Shown: positions 1 through 12,700 of the stretch, piece by piece
How the letters are laid out: the number at the start of each line of letters is the position of its first letter
Position numbering within the stretch: the first letter of the stretch is position 1
From: Selaginella moellendorffii
Lineage: Eukaryota; Streptophyta; Lycopodiopsida; Selaginellales; Selaginellaceae
DNA length: 64,000 nt
NCBI RefSeq assembly: GCF_000143415.4
Contig: NW_003314346.1
Location: 1 to 64,000, forward strand
Direction: 5' to 3'
Translations under genes and position numbers: made by a program
Notes under the pieces: model-generated
Databases searched by the model: none
Seen by the model: only the letters and a program-made list of their open reading frames with translations
What the model was told of the DNA's origin: nothing

Positions 1-3000
1 TTCTATACGTCGAGTCAATAGGTATCAAACAGTTGAAAACATAGGATGCACCATCCAACAAAATCAATAGCAATTATATCATCAAGTAAACGCAATGATA
101 AAACTTAACTACCGAAGATAGCAGACAGTAAGCCAACAACTTACGAGAGAGAACTCAAAGAACACAAAGTATCATTGACTAACAAGCACAATGCTCGCGA
201 ATGTATCACCCAAAGGAAATAACATCCAAATCTATCAAAACTAACTCGAGCAATAATCAACAGAAGAGAATGAATGTGGGAAGACCAACAAACACTCATG
301 CCTGTTAACTATCACAAAAGCCAATCTGAATAGATCCCAGCCAACAATACCAAGGAACTCAAGTTGCCTAAGCAAGTGTTAGCAACATCCTACTGATGTC
401 TTAAACCCAAGAGACCAATCCAGAGCAAACCACAAAGAACATGTGGTATTGCAAAAAGCCAAAAGCCATCAAAGAGAACAACCAACTATCATGAAAGATC
501 GTCAATTAGCCCATCAATGTAGTGATGTATAATCATTGTTGAAGAAATAATCTACCATCCCGAAGAATAGCAAATAATTCCAAACCAACAATAATCAAGC
601 AAAACTTGTGATAAGGACAATCAACTACCCTAGATGATAGTCAATCATCACCAATGATTGCCAGATGCAAAAACTAACTTCAATCGAAGCTAATGAGCCA
701 AAATGCCTTCCCCCAACAACTTCAAACAAATGGAACAATGAGCACAAAACTCAAGAACCAAAAGCTCGAAGAAGCCTATAACTAAGTCTTGCCTAATAAT
801 GATCACGAGTCTCATAGAAGCTAACTTCAATGCTAAAGAAGAAATCATGGTGCAACCCACAATATCTTCCTCAACACATCCATAAGCCAAACTTCATAAT
901 GCCAAAGCTAATGAAGAGCATTTCTGCATCAATCCAAAAGCTAAGCATAACAAAGCTATGTTTAACAAGTGATCATCAAACGATCCTCCATGAATCCATC
1001 TATAGCAAGACGTAACTCACTTCATAACAAGCTCAAAAAGAATCATTAATGATTGCTATATTCCGAACTCAAATCTAGCAAGGACTCAACATTCTAATAT
1101 CGATCACTAACTCTTCTTCTCGTAGAGTTAGCATAGTCCACGACTAAATCACTTTTCAAGGAAAAGCTAAAGCTCAACCCTCTACTAAATAATCTCGTCT
1201 AGAACACAACTAACTCAACTTGCCACTCAGTTCGTTTGAACGTCAACACAGTTGCTAACTAGCAAATGCACGAATGCCAACAACACAAAGCTATAGCCAA
1301 ATCATCAACACTATATTCATCAAGACTAATGAAACTCAATATCAATCCTTGGAAGGATATCTCATTTCACTCAAATCTCAATGTCAACAACATCAATGAC
1401 AAGGCATCACTTTAATGCCATCAACATCAGGACAAAGCTAGAAGAAAGCAAGAGTGAATCACCACTTGGAGCTTTCCAGCAACCAAGCTAACCAAAGTCG
1501 AAGATACTATACTTAGTATCGGAGACCAATCCTCTAACAATACTCAGTTACAGAGAACACATCATCAAGGAGTGATTCACCACGTCCAAGACTCAATGAA
1601 ATCCAACACTACGGACTAAATGTAACCAAATGATATCAACAGAGGTAAAGTCGACATGCCAACATGGAAAACCATGCAAGTCCAACAACACGATCCTCCG
1701 CAACACCATCCGGTCAAGCAAGCCCACCACTGCTAAATCATCATCGAGCAAAGCAAGTGTCAACGGTCTTTTTGACAAAGTCTACAAGTAATCACTAGTC
1801 GCAAATCAACTAACAATCGCCCTTCAACTTGCCTTCACAAGACCCGAACACTAACTCATGTCATCGAGTTACATACTTGTCCAACATGAACATAATACCC
1901 CAGGTACGAGATAAAAGTTCATAGACAAGCACAAACTAAATGACCACTCGAATCCAACTCAACCGCAATAAGCTCACTAATGCATTTAGTCAATAGCTCT
2001 GAGCATGCCTTGAAGAGGCTAGCTATGTGATCAACACTCAGTCGAAACTAAAGTGAAGACCATGAGATGGACTCATATCGGTACACAACCTCCTCATAGA
2101 CAAAGCTATAGTACGGGTACCAACACCGCAAACTCAAACAACTAAATTGGACATCACCATCCTCAGCCAAGGTGCAGGGCCACCAAGACCAAGTCAAGAT
2201 CAGTGAGAGCTCACTACTCTCGTAGAGTCTAACGTAATGCGAGGTGCAACCTGCCACCAAGCACAACGCTACAAAAGAAAGGCACAAGGGTCACCTTTCT
2301 TAGAAAAGCGCAACAGCCACTTTTCTATACCAACTCTAGACTCTATCCAATTTAATTGCCTTAGCCCCAAAAGTTAGCATCCCTTTCGGGCCGTATCATA
2401 CAAACTACCTACTAAGATCTAAGCCAACCGAAGTCAACTCCAACCCCTTCACTAGTTTGTACTGGCTTTCAAAAATGGAATGGTTTTCGAGCAAAGTGAC
2501 CAACAGATCAGCCATTGGAGAAGTCTAAGAAAATTTGTGGAAAATTTCCATCCTAGAGAAGGAATGACTCTCAGCCTAGGATTGCAAACTTTCAAGACTC
2601 AACCAACTTCCTCCTACTAACAACTCCACATAGGTTCACCTCAAAAAAAAATTCTCATGATCCAAAAATATGCTTAAGCATCAAACATCTTTGCCCATCT
2701 AACCGATATCCAACACCGTCATCCGCAAAGTGCAAAATGAACATCCAAGGCTTGATCACTAAGACCACATCTTCGGATATCCACATTGCACTAACACTCT
2801 TCTTCAATCACCTTCAAGATCCAATGTGAAGCCAAAACACTAACAAGATAAATGACATGAAAAATCAAGGTCCAAGGAAAATTCCTCATCACTTGAAATA
2901 ACAATGCCACTTCCACTAACACAAGTGCTAGTGATGTCAATGCCCCAACTACACACCTTCTCCATCCAATAATTTATTCCAAGTGCTAATGGATCAACCG

Positions 3001-3018
3001 ATGAGCTATAACAAATGA
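1..3018 (-). mobile_element. R1: LARD-like retrotransposon interior, truncated by window edge
   Basis: This is a non-coding, AT-rich interior of an R-family LTR element read on the minus strand. It matches the interior at 26800-29770 in the same orientation and is the inverted copy of about 4377-7390. No gag or pol reading frame is present. It breaks off abruptly near 3018, where an unrelated LTR end on the opposite strand begins. The outer end lies outside the window. Confidence 0.75.
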
Positions 3019-3073
3019 AAGCAATTGCCCCTTTTCCAGTTGGCTTAAGGGGAGAGAGATAAGGTGCGCTACA
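3019..3073 (+). mobile_element. 3' tail of the short (TRIM-type) LTR
   Basis: The last 55 bp match the end of the 162-bp LTR at 20209-20370 (inverted there), ending in GTGCGCTACA directly before a primer-binding site. It is the truncated 5' LTR of the R2 element. Confidence 0.6.
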
Positions 3074-3075
3074 TT

Positions 3076-3086
3076 TGGTATCAGAG
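3076..3086 (+). promoter_or_regulatory. Primer-binding site of R2
   Basis: TGGTATCAGAG sits three bases after the LTR terminus CTACA. It is complementary to the 3' end of initiator tRNA-Met, the usual primer for plant LTR elements. Confidence 0.7.
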
Positions 3087-6000
3087 AATGAGTCTCAGCG
3101 AATACTATTCAATGAGATTGGGCAACTAGTCTTGTTGCATACGCAGAGATGAAAACGATGATCCGAGTGGGTACACGTTTGGGTGCAAAGGCTTCGCAAT
3201 TGGTTCCTTGGGTATGGATATTGTTACCTTGTTGTACCTTATGATGTGAGCTTGCGCTTGGGCTCATAGGATGGTTTGGAGATGTTCCGTTTGCACGAGT
3301 TTGAGCTTGAGCTCGTGAGTGAGGCACATTAGCAACTCGAGGTTACACTTTGAGTTGGCAGGATTAATGTTAGCCTATCGTTGGTTCCATGAGTTGTTCC
3401 ATGTACCATGGGTGAAAGCAAACCTCCCTGGGTTTGCTATGAGTGGCAAATAGGCTGGTCCGTAGCTGTTTAGCACGGCACTAGTGGATCCTTCCTAGGC
3501 GTGATTATAAGTGGATCAATCAAGACTATAGGGATTAGTCTATTGGTTCAAGTAATCATGGCCGTGCTCTCTCATAAACTTTTCTTGGATTGAACTGAAG
3601 GCAGTGCGAAAGCAAGCTTGAGGTTTGGTCAAAGATGAGACCGAAAAGAGAGTCATCAGGGACGAAGGATCAAATACGTAAATCATTTTCTCTTCTTGGA
3701 GAGATGATTTGCAACGAGGTGTTAACTCATTGCTTGTGTTCACATCATGCAATCAAGAGTCCCTATCTTGACGCATGTTGGAGATGGTGGTCTTACAATG
3801 GTGAGTTGTGGGATGGATAGTGGTGAAATGCTAACCATTTTGTCTAAGCTTGCTATTGGAAGACTTGGGTTGCAATGCTCAATTCTTTTCCGGGGAACCT
3901 TGCTGTTGCTCCTTGAGTAGCTTGGTGTTGGATTAGTGTTGAGTTTGGTCGGAAAGAGAGTGGCATGAGCTTGTCCGTGTTGTGAACAAAAGTTAGTGGT
4001 GTTGGGTGTCGTAAACCTCTATTGGTGGAGTGTGGCATTTATGTTGCATTTTGTCGAATCGAGTTGGCATTTGATACTCACATAAACGTTTGAAGTAATG
4101 ACATAGGCATTGCTCATTGTGTTACTCAATTGATGATCAAGTCATTGTGATGCTTATATCATATCCATGTGATAAAGAGCAATGTGTTTACGAAGTTGCT
4201 TGGGTAAATGATGATCAACCCCAAAGTGGTTGATGGAGAAGCTAGTCTACTTGCACGAAGTAGCATTGTAGTAGCCTTGACTGGATTCTCAATGATGGTC
4301 CATTATGCTAAGCTTATGTTGGTACCTTGTTTCCTTGAGGGTTTGCCCATAAGGTGTTGGAAAAGGGTTATAGCATTCATTTGTTATAGCTCATCGGTTG
4401 ATCCATTAGCACTTGGAATAAATTATTGGATGGAGAAGGTGTGTAGTTGGGGCATTGACATCACTAGCACTTGTGTTAGTGGAAGTGGCATTGTTATTTC
4501 AAGTGATGAGGAATTTTCCTTGGACCTTGATTTTTCATGTCATTTATCTTGTTAGTGTTTTGGCTTCACATTGGATCTTGAAGGTGATTGAAGAAGAGTG
4601 TTAGTGCAATATGGATATCCGAAGATGTGGTTTTAGTGATCAAGCCTTGGATGTTCATTTTGCAGTTTGCGGATGTCGGTGTTGGATATCGGTTAGATGG
4701 GCAAAGATGTTCGATGCTTAAGCATATTTTTGGATCATGAGAATTTTTGTTGAGGTGAACCTATGTGGGGTTGTTAGTAGGAGGAAGTTGGTTGAGTCTT
4801 GAAAGTTTGCATTCCTGGACTGAGAGTTATTCTTTCCCTAGGATGGAAAATTTTCCATAAATTTTCTTAGACTTTTCCAATGGCTGATCTATTGATCACT
4901 TTGCTCGAAAACCATTCCATTTTCGAAAGCCAGTACAAACTGTTGAAGGGGTTGGAGTTGGCTTCGGTTGGCTTAAACCTTAGTAGATAGTTTGTATGAT
5001 GCAGCCTGAAAGGGATGCTAACTTTTGGGGCTAAGGCAATTGAGTTGGATAGAGTCTGGAGTTGGTGTAGAAAAGTGGTTGTTGCACTTTTCTCAGAAAG
5101 GTGACCCTTGTACCTTTCTTTTGTAGCGTTATGCTTGGTGGCAGGTTGCACCTTGCATTACGTTAGACTCTATGAGAGTAGTGAGCTCTCACTGATCTTG
5201 ACTTGGTCTTGGTGGCCCTGCGCCTTGGCTGAGGATGGTGATGTCCAACTTAGTTGTTTGCAAGCTGAGATGTTGGTACCCGTACTATAGCTTTGTCTAT
5301 GAGGAGGTTGTGTACCGATATGAGTCCATCTCATGGTCTTCACTTTAGTTTCGACTGAGTGTTGATCACATAGCTAGCCTCTTCAAGGCATGCTCAGAGC
5401 TATTGACTAAATGCATTGGTGAGCTTATTGCGGTTGAGTTGGATTCGAGTGGTCATTTAGTTTGTGCTTGTCCATGAACTTTTATCTCATGTTTGAAGTA
5501 TTATGTTTATGCTAGATAAGTATATAACTTGATGACAAGAGTTGGTGTTTGGGTCTTGTGAAGGCAAGTTGAGGGGTGATTGTTAGTTGCTTTGCGACTA
5601 GTGATTACTTGTAGACTTTGTCAAAAAGACTGTTGATACTTGCTTTGCTCGATGATGATTTAGCAGTGATGGGCTTGATTTACTGGATGGTGTTGCGGAG
5701 GATTGTGTCATTAGGCTGACATGGTTTTTCCATGGTGGCATGTCAATTCCTTTGTCGATATCATTTGGTTACATTTGGTCTATAGTGTTGGATTTCATTG
5801 AGTCTTGGATGTGGTGATTCACTCCTTGATGATGTGTTATCTGTCACTGAGTTTTGCTAACGGATTGGTCTCGGATACTAAGTATAGTATCTTCGACTTT
5901 GGTTAGCTTGGTTGCTGGAAAGCTCCGAGTGGTGATTCACTCTTGCTTTCTTCTAGCTTTGTCCTGATGTTGATGGCATTGAAGTGATGCTTTGTCGTTG

Positions 6001-8047
6001 ACATTGTTGATATTGAGACTTGAGTGAAATGAGCTATCCTTCTAAGGATTGATATTGAGTTTCATTAGTCTTGATGAATATAGTGTTGATGATTTGGCTA
6101 TAAATTTATGTTGTTGGCATTCGTGCATTTGCTAGTTAGCAACTGTGTTGACGTTCAAACAAACTGAGTGGCAAGTTGAGTTAGTAGTGTTCTAGACGAG
6201 ATTATTTAGTAGAGGATTGAGCTTTAGCTTTTCCTTGAAAGGTAATTTAGTCGTGGACAATGCTACCTCTATGAGAGGAAGAGTTAGTGATTGGCATTGA
6301 AGTGATTAAATCCTTCTTGGATTTCAATTGAGATATATCAATCATTAATGATTTTTCTTGTGCTTGTTATGAAGTGAGTTACGTCTTGCTATAGATGGAT
6401 TCATGGAGGATCATTTAGTGATCACTTGTTGAGCATAGCTCCATTGTGCTTAGCTTTTGGATTGATGCAGAAATGCTCTTCATTAGCTTTGGCATTATGA
6501 AGTTTGGCTTATGAATGTGTTGAAGAAGACATTGTGGGTTGCACCATGATTTCTTCTTTAGCATTGAAGTTAGCTTCTATGAGACTCGTGATCATTATTA
6601 AGCAAGACTTAGCTATAGGCTTCTTCGAGCTTTGGTTCTTTGAGTTTTATGCTCATTGTTCCATTTGTTAAAAGTTGTTGGGGAAGGCATTTTTTGGCTC
6701 TTTAGCTTTGATGTTGAAGTTAGTATTTGCATCTAGCAATCATTGGTGATGATTGACTATCATCTAGGATAATTGATTATCCATGTCAAAAAGTTTTGCT
6801 TGATTATTGTTGGTATAGAATGGTTTGCCGTTCTTCGGGATGGTGGATTCCTTCTTAAACGATGATTATGCATCTCTTTATTGATGGAATGATTGATGAT
6901 CTTTCATGATGGTTAGTTGTTCTCTTTGATAGCTTATGCCTTTTCGCAATACCACATATTCTTTGTGGTTTGCCTGGATTGGTCTCTTGGGTTTGAGACG
7001 TCAGTAGGATGTTGCTGACACTTGCTTAGGCAACTTGAGTTCCTTGGTATTGTTGGCTGGGATCTATTCAGATTGGCTTTTGTGATAGTTGGCAGGAATG
7101 AGTGTTTGTTGGTCTTACCACATTCATTTTCTTCTGTTGATTGTTGCTCGAGTTAGTTTTGATAGATTTGGATGTTATTTCCTTTAGGTGATACATTCGC
7201 GAGCATTGTGCTTGTTAGTCAATGATACTTTGTGTTCTTTGAGTTCTCTCTAGTAAGTTGTTGGCTTACTGTCTACTATCTTCGATAGTTAAGTTTCATC
7301 ATTGAGTTTCCTTAATGATATACTAGCTATTGAATTTTGTTGGATGGTCATTCCTGTGTTTGCCAAATTATGATAATCTGTTGGTGGTTCCTATCTACAA
7401 TACTACTGGTTTATCGGATGATAACTTGCTTAGAATACTTTTGTGTTCTACTCTAAGATATAATCACTAGTAATTAAGCTTCTCAGATATCATTGTCTCT
7501 GACTTTGATATTGTCCATCTATTGCTCTTTGAGTTTGGGCCAGTATAGGCAGACTGGCTTCGGCACTTCGTGTGCATGGTGAAATCTCTAGTCATGGGGT
7601 AGCTACTGTCGACTGGTCACATAACCCGCCTCTCTGTCGATGTTCTTTATTTCGTTGAAAGGGCGTGACCGTGTAAACAACTCTAAACTGCCTGTTGACA
7701 GTAGTCTATCTAAACCTTACCGACGGGTTTGGTTTCTTTGCTCAGGAGGGTTGGGGCCTCTGGCTTCTCTCTCTATGTCCCTGCGGGCAGGGCATATCAC
7801 ACTTTTGTAAGCTGGGTGACTCCCAGAGCAGCAGGGGTGGCTGACTCCGTTGGTCATTTCCTTGTCGGCGACGGCCGGAAGGTGTCTGAGCTGGTAGCGC
7901 ATCCGCGTTAGACAAAGAGGTTGCCCCCTAACTCATTTAAGTTGGTGCATTTCTCACATAGTGTGAGTACCGTGAACTTTTTATGGAGTTGTTTCCTTGG
8001 CGGTATTCTAGACTGGAGTATGCATCGACGAGGACGTCGATCTTCCC

Positions 8048-8060
8048 AAGGGGGGGAGAG
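8048..8060 (+). other. Polypurine tract of R2
   Basis: A purine-only run (AA, a G run, then AGAG) lies immediately before an LTR starting TGTCGCGCATG. The same tract precedes the LTRs at 24678 (+), 32011 (-) and 38791 (-). Confidence 0.7.
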
Positions 8061-8544
8061 TGTCGCGCATGTGACTTCGGGTATCAAAAGTTACCTATCG
8101 GCTAGTCCTTACGGACACTCTTACCTTACTGCCACGATGGCAGGAGGTCGGTATTGCTGGACCCGTTATCAGTTTCCACCTAAGCTAGTTGAGAAACTAG
8201 TCATCACATGTGCACTTAGACCGGAAGGGCACTAAGGAAGGAAATCCTAAGTTGTCATTTAGTCAAGCAGAAGTGACACGGTGATGAGAAACTCATGATG
8301 TTGGCTTGCACTTGCTAGTGTTAGGAACCCCCGCGATATTGAGATTGGTCCCTCAATATTCGCTAGATGATAGCTTACCGTGTCTGCCAAACACCCTCGC
8401 TATCATGCCCTTTGTGTTAGTCTCATTTTGGTCCCAAATGCTATTTATGGAAAGTGTCCAGATTTGCTCATTTGGCATATCTACGGAATGTAGAGATCGG
8501 CCTGAACACAATGGTGTTCGTCCCGTGTCCAAATTCACAATCTC
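8061..8544 (+). mobile_element. R2 3' LTR, cut off at the junction with element A
   Basis: It begins TGTCGCGCATGTGACTTC and follows the intact LTR at 24678-25823 until about 8544, where element A begins. The missing remainder is not found in the same orientation on the other side of A. There the LTR is present inverted (16059-16740), so the locus is rearranged and not a simple insertion. Confidence 0.7.
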
Positions 8545-8633
8545 CGAGATGTCGTAGGCTAAAGGATCCCCAAAAGCTTGACCGAAGTGACAAAGAGTTC
8601 ATCGGATGGGACCAAGTCGAGGATCGAGTCCAA

Positions 8634-8890
8634 GACCGACTCTAGGACCGAGTTCGAGATAGAGTCCGGAATCGAGTCCGAGACCGACTCGGGGACCGAG
8701 TTCGAGTCCGAGTTCGAGACCGAGTTCGAGACGGAGTCCGAGATCCGAAATCGGGTCCAAGACCGAGTCCGAGGTCGAGTCCGAGGTCGGGTCCGAGATC
8801 GGGTCCGAGATCGAGTCCGTGATCGAGTCCGAACCCGAATCCGAAGTCGGATCCGAAATCGGGTCCGAGATCGAGCCAGAGACTAAGTCC
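8634..8890 (+). repeat. 12-bp minisatellite in the A LTR
   Basis: Degenerate tandem copies of GAGTCCGAGATC. Because the unit is a multiple of three and free of stops, several frames stay open by chance; they are not genes. The duplicate array in the other LTR is at about 15016-15273, and element C has an expanded relative at 50100-50640. Confidence 0.85.
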
Positions 8891-8909
8891 AAATACTAAT
8901 ACGGGTCAA

Positions 8910-8985
8910 GGGGTGAAAGCCCAAAGCGTGCGTCTCCCAGGGGGGGGGGGCTGCAGGGGGTTCCAAAAGTATAGTAGGGATAGTG
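8910..8985 (+). promoter_or_regulatory. Conserved LTR module (possible core promoter or R-region element)
   Basis: About 76 bp: GGGGTGAAAGCCCAAAGCG, a variable linker, a G run of 6-12, then TTCCAAA and GTATAGTAGGGATAGTG. Ten more copies lie at 15293-15369, 16170-16245 (-), 25226-25301, 25980-26056 (-), 31388-31463 (-), 37521-37597 (-), 38165-38242 (-), 44610-44685 (-), 50031-50104 (-) and 52927-53003. Where the parent element can be oriented, the module is always in the sense of transcription. The sequence around it differs between families. A promoter role is inferred from its LTR position and the TATA-like GTATAGTA. Confidence 0.6.
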
Positions 8986-9677
8986 AGGTCCAGGAACCAG
9001 TTTTGAAGGGACTCTCCAGTTGGGCTTCCAAGCCGACTTGAGGTTGGGACTGGGACCGAGGGGCCTTGGGTGGGAGTGAGCATGGACTTGGCTGGTGCCG
9101 GAGGGGCCATCCAAGGAAGTGCTCAAGAGCAGCTCCCACTCCCGAAAGGGAAACCGATTGCAGTGCTCCCGGCTCATGTGGAGTGGTGCCCCACTTGAGT
9201 ACCATGCGGCTCATTGGTCCTCGCCCTTCCTAGGGGCTTGGGCCTTCCTTCGGGATGGAAGTGGGGGGCGAGAGGTACCCATACCGGGCCGCTAGGCCAC
9301 GGTGTTTCGCCCCGGCGTCCCGAAGCAAGCGTTGCACTCAAGACTTGGGATTTAGAGGGTCCCGTGATCAAGTCTTGTGGTACCAAGGGATGTTAGGAAC
9401 CTGGAAGCTTGGTGTGCTTGGCTGCTTGTGCTTGCGGGGAGTGTAGCCGAACCTTAAGTCCAGTCTAACCCGGGGAGGGGGATTGGGAGTGATTTGGGAA
9501 TCCATGGAAGGATGGCTAACACTCCGTTGCTCGTGCAGTGAGTAGCTGAAACCAAGTAGGAGCTGGTACCATAGGCGAGAACCTTGGCGAGGGAACTTAG
9601 CAAAAGCCAAGGCAGTGTTGGACGGATAGGCGAGGTAAGCTGGCAAAGTGGAAAGGAAAAATTTGTGGCTTACAATT

Positions 9678-9690
9678 TGGTATCGGAGCC
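9678..9690 (+). promoter_or_regulatory. Primer-binding site of element A
   Basis: TGGTATCGGAGCC follows three bases after the LTR end CTTACA. It is a variant of the initiator tRNA-Met complement. The same variant is used by element C (inverted, about 48880-48892) and the TRIM-like unit (20707-20718, inverted). Confidence 0.75.
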
Positions 9691-9733
9691 TTCTCCTCAG
9701 TTCTAGCGAAGGATAGAGGCGGATTGCTGGGAG

Positions 9734-12700
9734 ATGGCAAGGGCAGGGCGTAAGCGAACCCAGGCGGAGACAGAACCTCCGCCAGAGCTGGAGCCTCCGG
9801 TCGAACAAGAGGCTATGGATGAGGAATCCTTGCATGAGGAGGACTCTAGTGAGGAAACTTCCAAATAGGAGTCCGGTGGCGAGGTTCGGTCGTCCAAGGC
9901 TCGATTGGACGTTCTAGAAGGTCAATTGGCGCAGACCAATGCCCTGCTGGAGACTCTCGTACGCAAGCTAAAGCGTGATGAGAAACGGAAGAAAAGGCGA
10001 AAGACTGCGGATGCTGGCAGCGCAGAAGGTGCGGACCCTTCGGCAGGGACTGAGGCAAAACCAGACAAGGTCGAACAGACCGAAGTGGAATCAGTCCCTC
10101 AGGCAGTTCCCAAGTACAAACCAAAGCCCCCACCGGTGTTCAAGGGAGTGAACGACTATAAGGTTGTGGAGGATTGGTTTTACGATATGGAGGACTACTT
10201 CCGAGCGTTACGGTTACCGAGCTCGGAGAAGGTCCCATGTGCAAAACCATACTTGGCAGATAATGCCAAGTCTTGGTGGAGAACAACGGAGGCCAACGAA
10301 GGACCGGTGGCCACCTGGGACATGATGAAGGCGAGGATCCGCGCGACATACGTTCCTCCGAATGCCACTCTGCATCTGAGAGATGAGCTGAGTAGGCTGA
10401 AGCAGACTGGAACCATCCAGGAATATGTGAATGGGTTCATGGCAAAGAGGATACTTGTCACGGACATGGGGGATATGGATGCGTTCCATGCCTTTATATC
10501 AGGTTTGCAAACCTGGGCTCGCGGTGAGGTGATGCGCTGGAACCCGACCAACTACAAGGAAGCGTTGGATGCGGCCATCAAGGTGCATTTCAACGATAAC
10601 CTGCGAAAGGGGAACACGACGGGGTCGGGATCCACGTTTCACAAAGGGGCCAAACCGAGGGGAACATATAGCAGGGGGAAATTCAAGAAGAGTTTCTCTA
10701 AGAATGAGTCCTCGGGATTTCGGAAAGGCAAATCCGGTGGCCAGCGAGCAAGTACGTGGGGGAGTCAAGCGAAAAGAGACAAACCCACGGATAAGAAGGT
10801 CAAGTCATATAGCAGCGTGGGAAACAACGTATGCTATAACTGCGGTGAAGCGGGACACTTTTCGAGGGAATGTCCCTACCCGAAGAAGGCCAGAGCCAAT
10901 ATGGCCATCAAGTCGGGCGAAGTCCAAAATGAGGTATGTGATCCAGTCCCTGACTCAAAGTTACTCATTACACGAGCAACTTTGGTAGAGAGTCGTTCGC
11001 GACATCTACTAGCCCTCCGAGGGAAGCTCGGAGGTAGCTTTGTTAAGATCCTTATTGACACGGGTGCTTCGGATAATTTTGTGGCTGCAGACATAGTCCG
11101 GCAAGCCGGACTAACGGTGCAGCGGCTAGGCGAACCAAGGACTATAGAGTTTGTTCAAGGTAGCCAAAGCACCGATGAGGTACTTCGACAAGCGAAAGTC
11201 GAAGTAGGGACATGGAAGGTAGACATGGATTTCACCGTGTTGGACATGGCGGGATTTGACGTGATCTTCGGAATGGATTGGTTCAATCGGTTCGTGGTAG
11301 CCCTACATGGACAAGGTAGGAACCTTGTGGTACTGGCAAATGCCCAAGGAAGAAGATCTAGGGTGGAAGCCCAGGATCTAAAGGTAGGGCAAAGCAAGGC
11401 CAAAGAATCTTGCTTAAACCTGGTGTCCACGAGAGGACAACTCACTAAAGGAACTAAGGCAGCCTTTTTGTGCTTACTCTCGGTGAAGAGTGACAAAAAG
11501 ACAAGAACGGAAGAAGTGCCTTTAGTGATCCAGCGGGTGTTGGACCAATTCCAGGATACCATGCCGGAGGAGCTACCGGCGGGGCTGCCCCCAGCACGAC
11601 CGATAGAACATAAGATTGAGCTGGTCGAGGGTGCTGAGGCAGTGGTTCGTCCCCCTTATCGTTTGAACGAAAAAGAACTCAAGGAGCTCAAGTGCCAACT
11701 AGAGGAGTTGGTGGACAAAGGGTATGTTAGGTTGAGCAAGTCGCCGTATGGGGCGCCGGTGTTATTTGTGAAAAAGAAAGATGGATCTATGCGCATGTGC
11801 ATAGACTACCGCTTGCTCAACAAGTATACAAAGAAGAACAAGTACCCTTTGCCAAGGATTGAGGACCTGTTCGATAGGTTGGGAAAGGCAAAATACTTCT
11901 CGAGGATTGACCTAAGGTCAGGATACTACCAGATCAGGGTAGCCGAGGAAGATGTCGAGAAGACAACCTGTCGAACGAGGTATGGGAGCTTTGAGTTTCT
12001 AGTGATGCCCTTCGGGCTATGTAATGCGCCGGCAACGTTTTCGGCGCTAATGAACCACGTCTTTGTACCCTATCTGGATCACTTCGTGGTCGTCTATATC
12101 GACGACATCCTGATCTATAGCGAGACGCTAGAAGAGCATGCCGAACACTTGGCGAAGGTGTTTGAGAAACTAAGGGAACACAAGCTGTATGCTAAAGAGA
12201 GCAAATGTGACTTTGCTCAACAAGAGGTAAAGTTTCTCGGGCATGTGGTGGGCCAGGACGGGCTCAAGGTGGACCCGGAGAAGGTCCAAGCGATCCAGGA
12301 ATGGGAGCGACCATCGAATGTACATGAGTTGAGGGCGTTCCTGGGGCTATGCAACTACTATCGAAAGTTTATCAGACACTATTCAAGAGTAGCCCTGCCC
12401 TTAACGGACCAAACAGGAAAAGGGAAGATGGTATGGACAGCAGAATGCGAGGCGGCATTCGTCCACCTCAAAGGGAAGTTGAGAAAGGCTCCCGTATTGG
12501 CATTGCCAGACTTTGGTAAGGACTTTGAGGTAGAAATGGATGCTTCGGACTTTGCGTTGGGCGCAGTTCTGAAGCAAGACAACCATCCGGTAGCGTTCTT
12601 CTCGAAGAAGCTGGACAAGGCTCAACGGAAGTGGCCTGCCCATGAGAAGGAATTGTTTGCGGTAGTCAAGGCACTCAAGGAGTGGCGACACTACCTTGGG

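Larger units (their letters stand above)
3074..8060 (+). mobile_element. R2: complete LARD-like interior (PBS to PPT)
   Basis: About 5 kb lie between a primer-binding site and a polypurine tract, without any gag or pol frame. Only short frames occur; the most consistent is an ATG-started 115-codon frame at 4208-4555 that is also open in three other R copies (18887-19234, 29607-29951, 35518-35865). About the last 500 bp (7540-8060) are homologous to the untranslated stretch between the pol stop and the PPT of autonomous element B (38792-39320, inverted). That suggests R was derived from B by replacement of its coding region. R is probably mobilised in trans. Confidence 0.75.
8545..9674 (+). 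repeat. Element A 5' LTR
   Basis: This is a direct copy of 14933-16058, ending in GGCTTACA. It contains a 12-bp minisatellite (8634-8890) and the conserved module (8910-8985). The start is truncated relative to the 3' LTR. Confidence 0.85.

Noticed and set aside
690-2287. Small frames in the R interior (60-80 codons)
   Set aside because: Present in both orientations of the repeat, mostly without ATG starts, no motif, and disrupted in some copies.
9905-9907. Gag start at the TTG 9905
   Set aside because: Non-ATG; an in-frame ATG with a typical acidic/basic Gag start lies at 9734, interrupted only by the stop at 9866.
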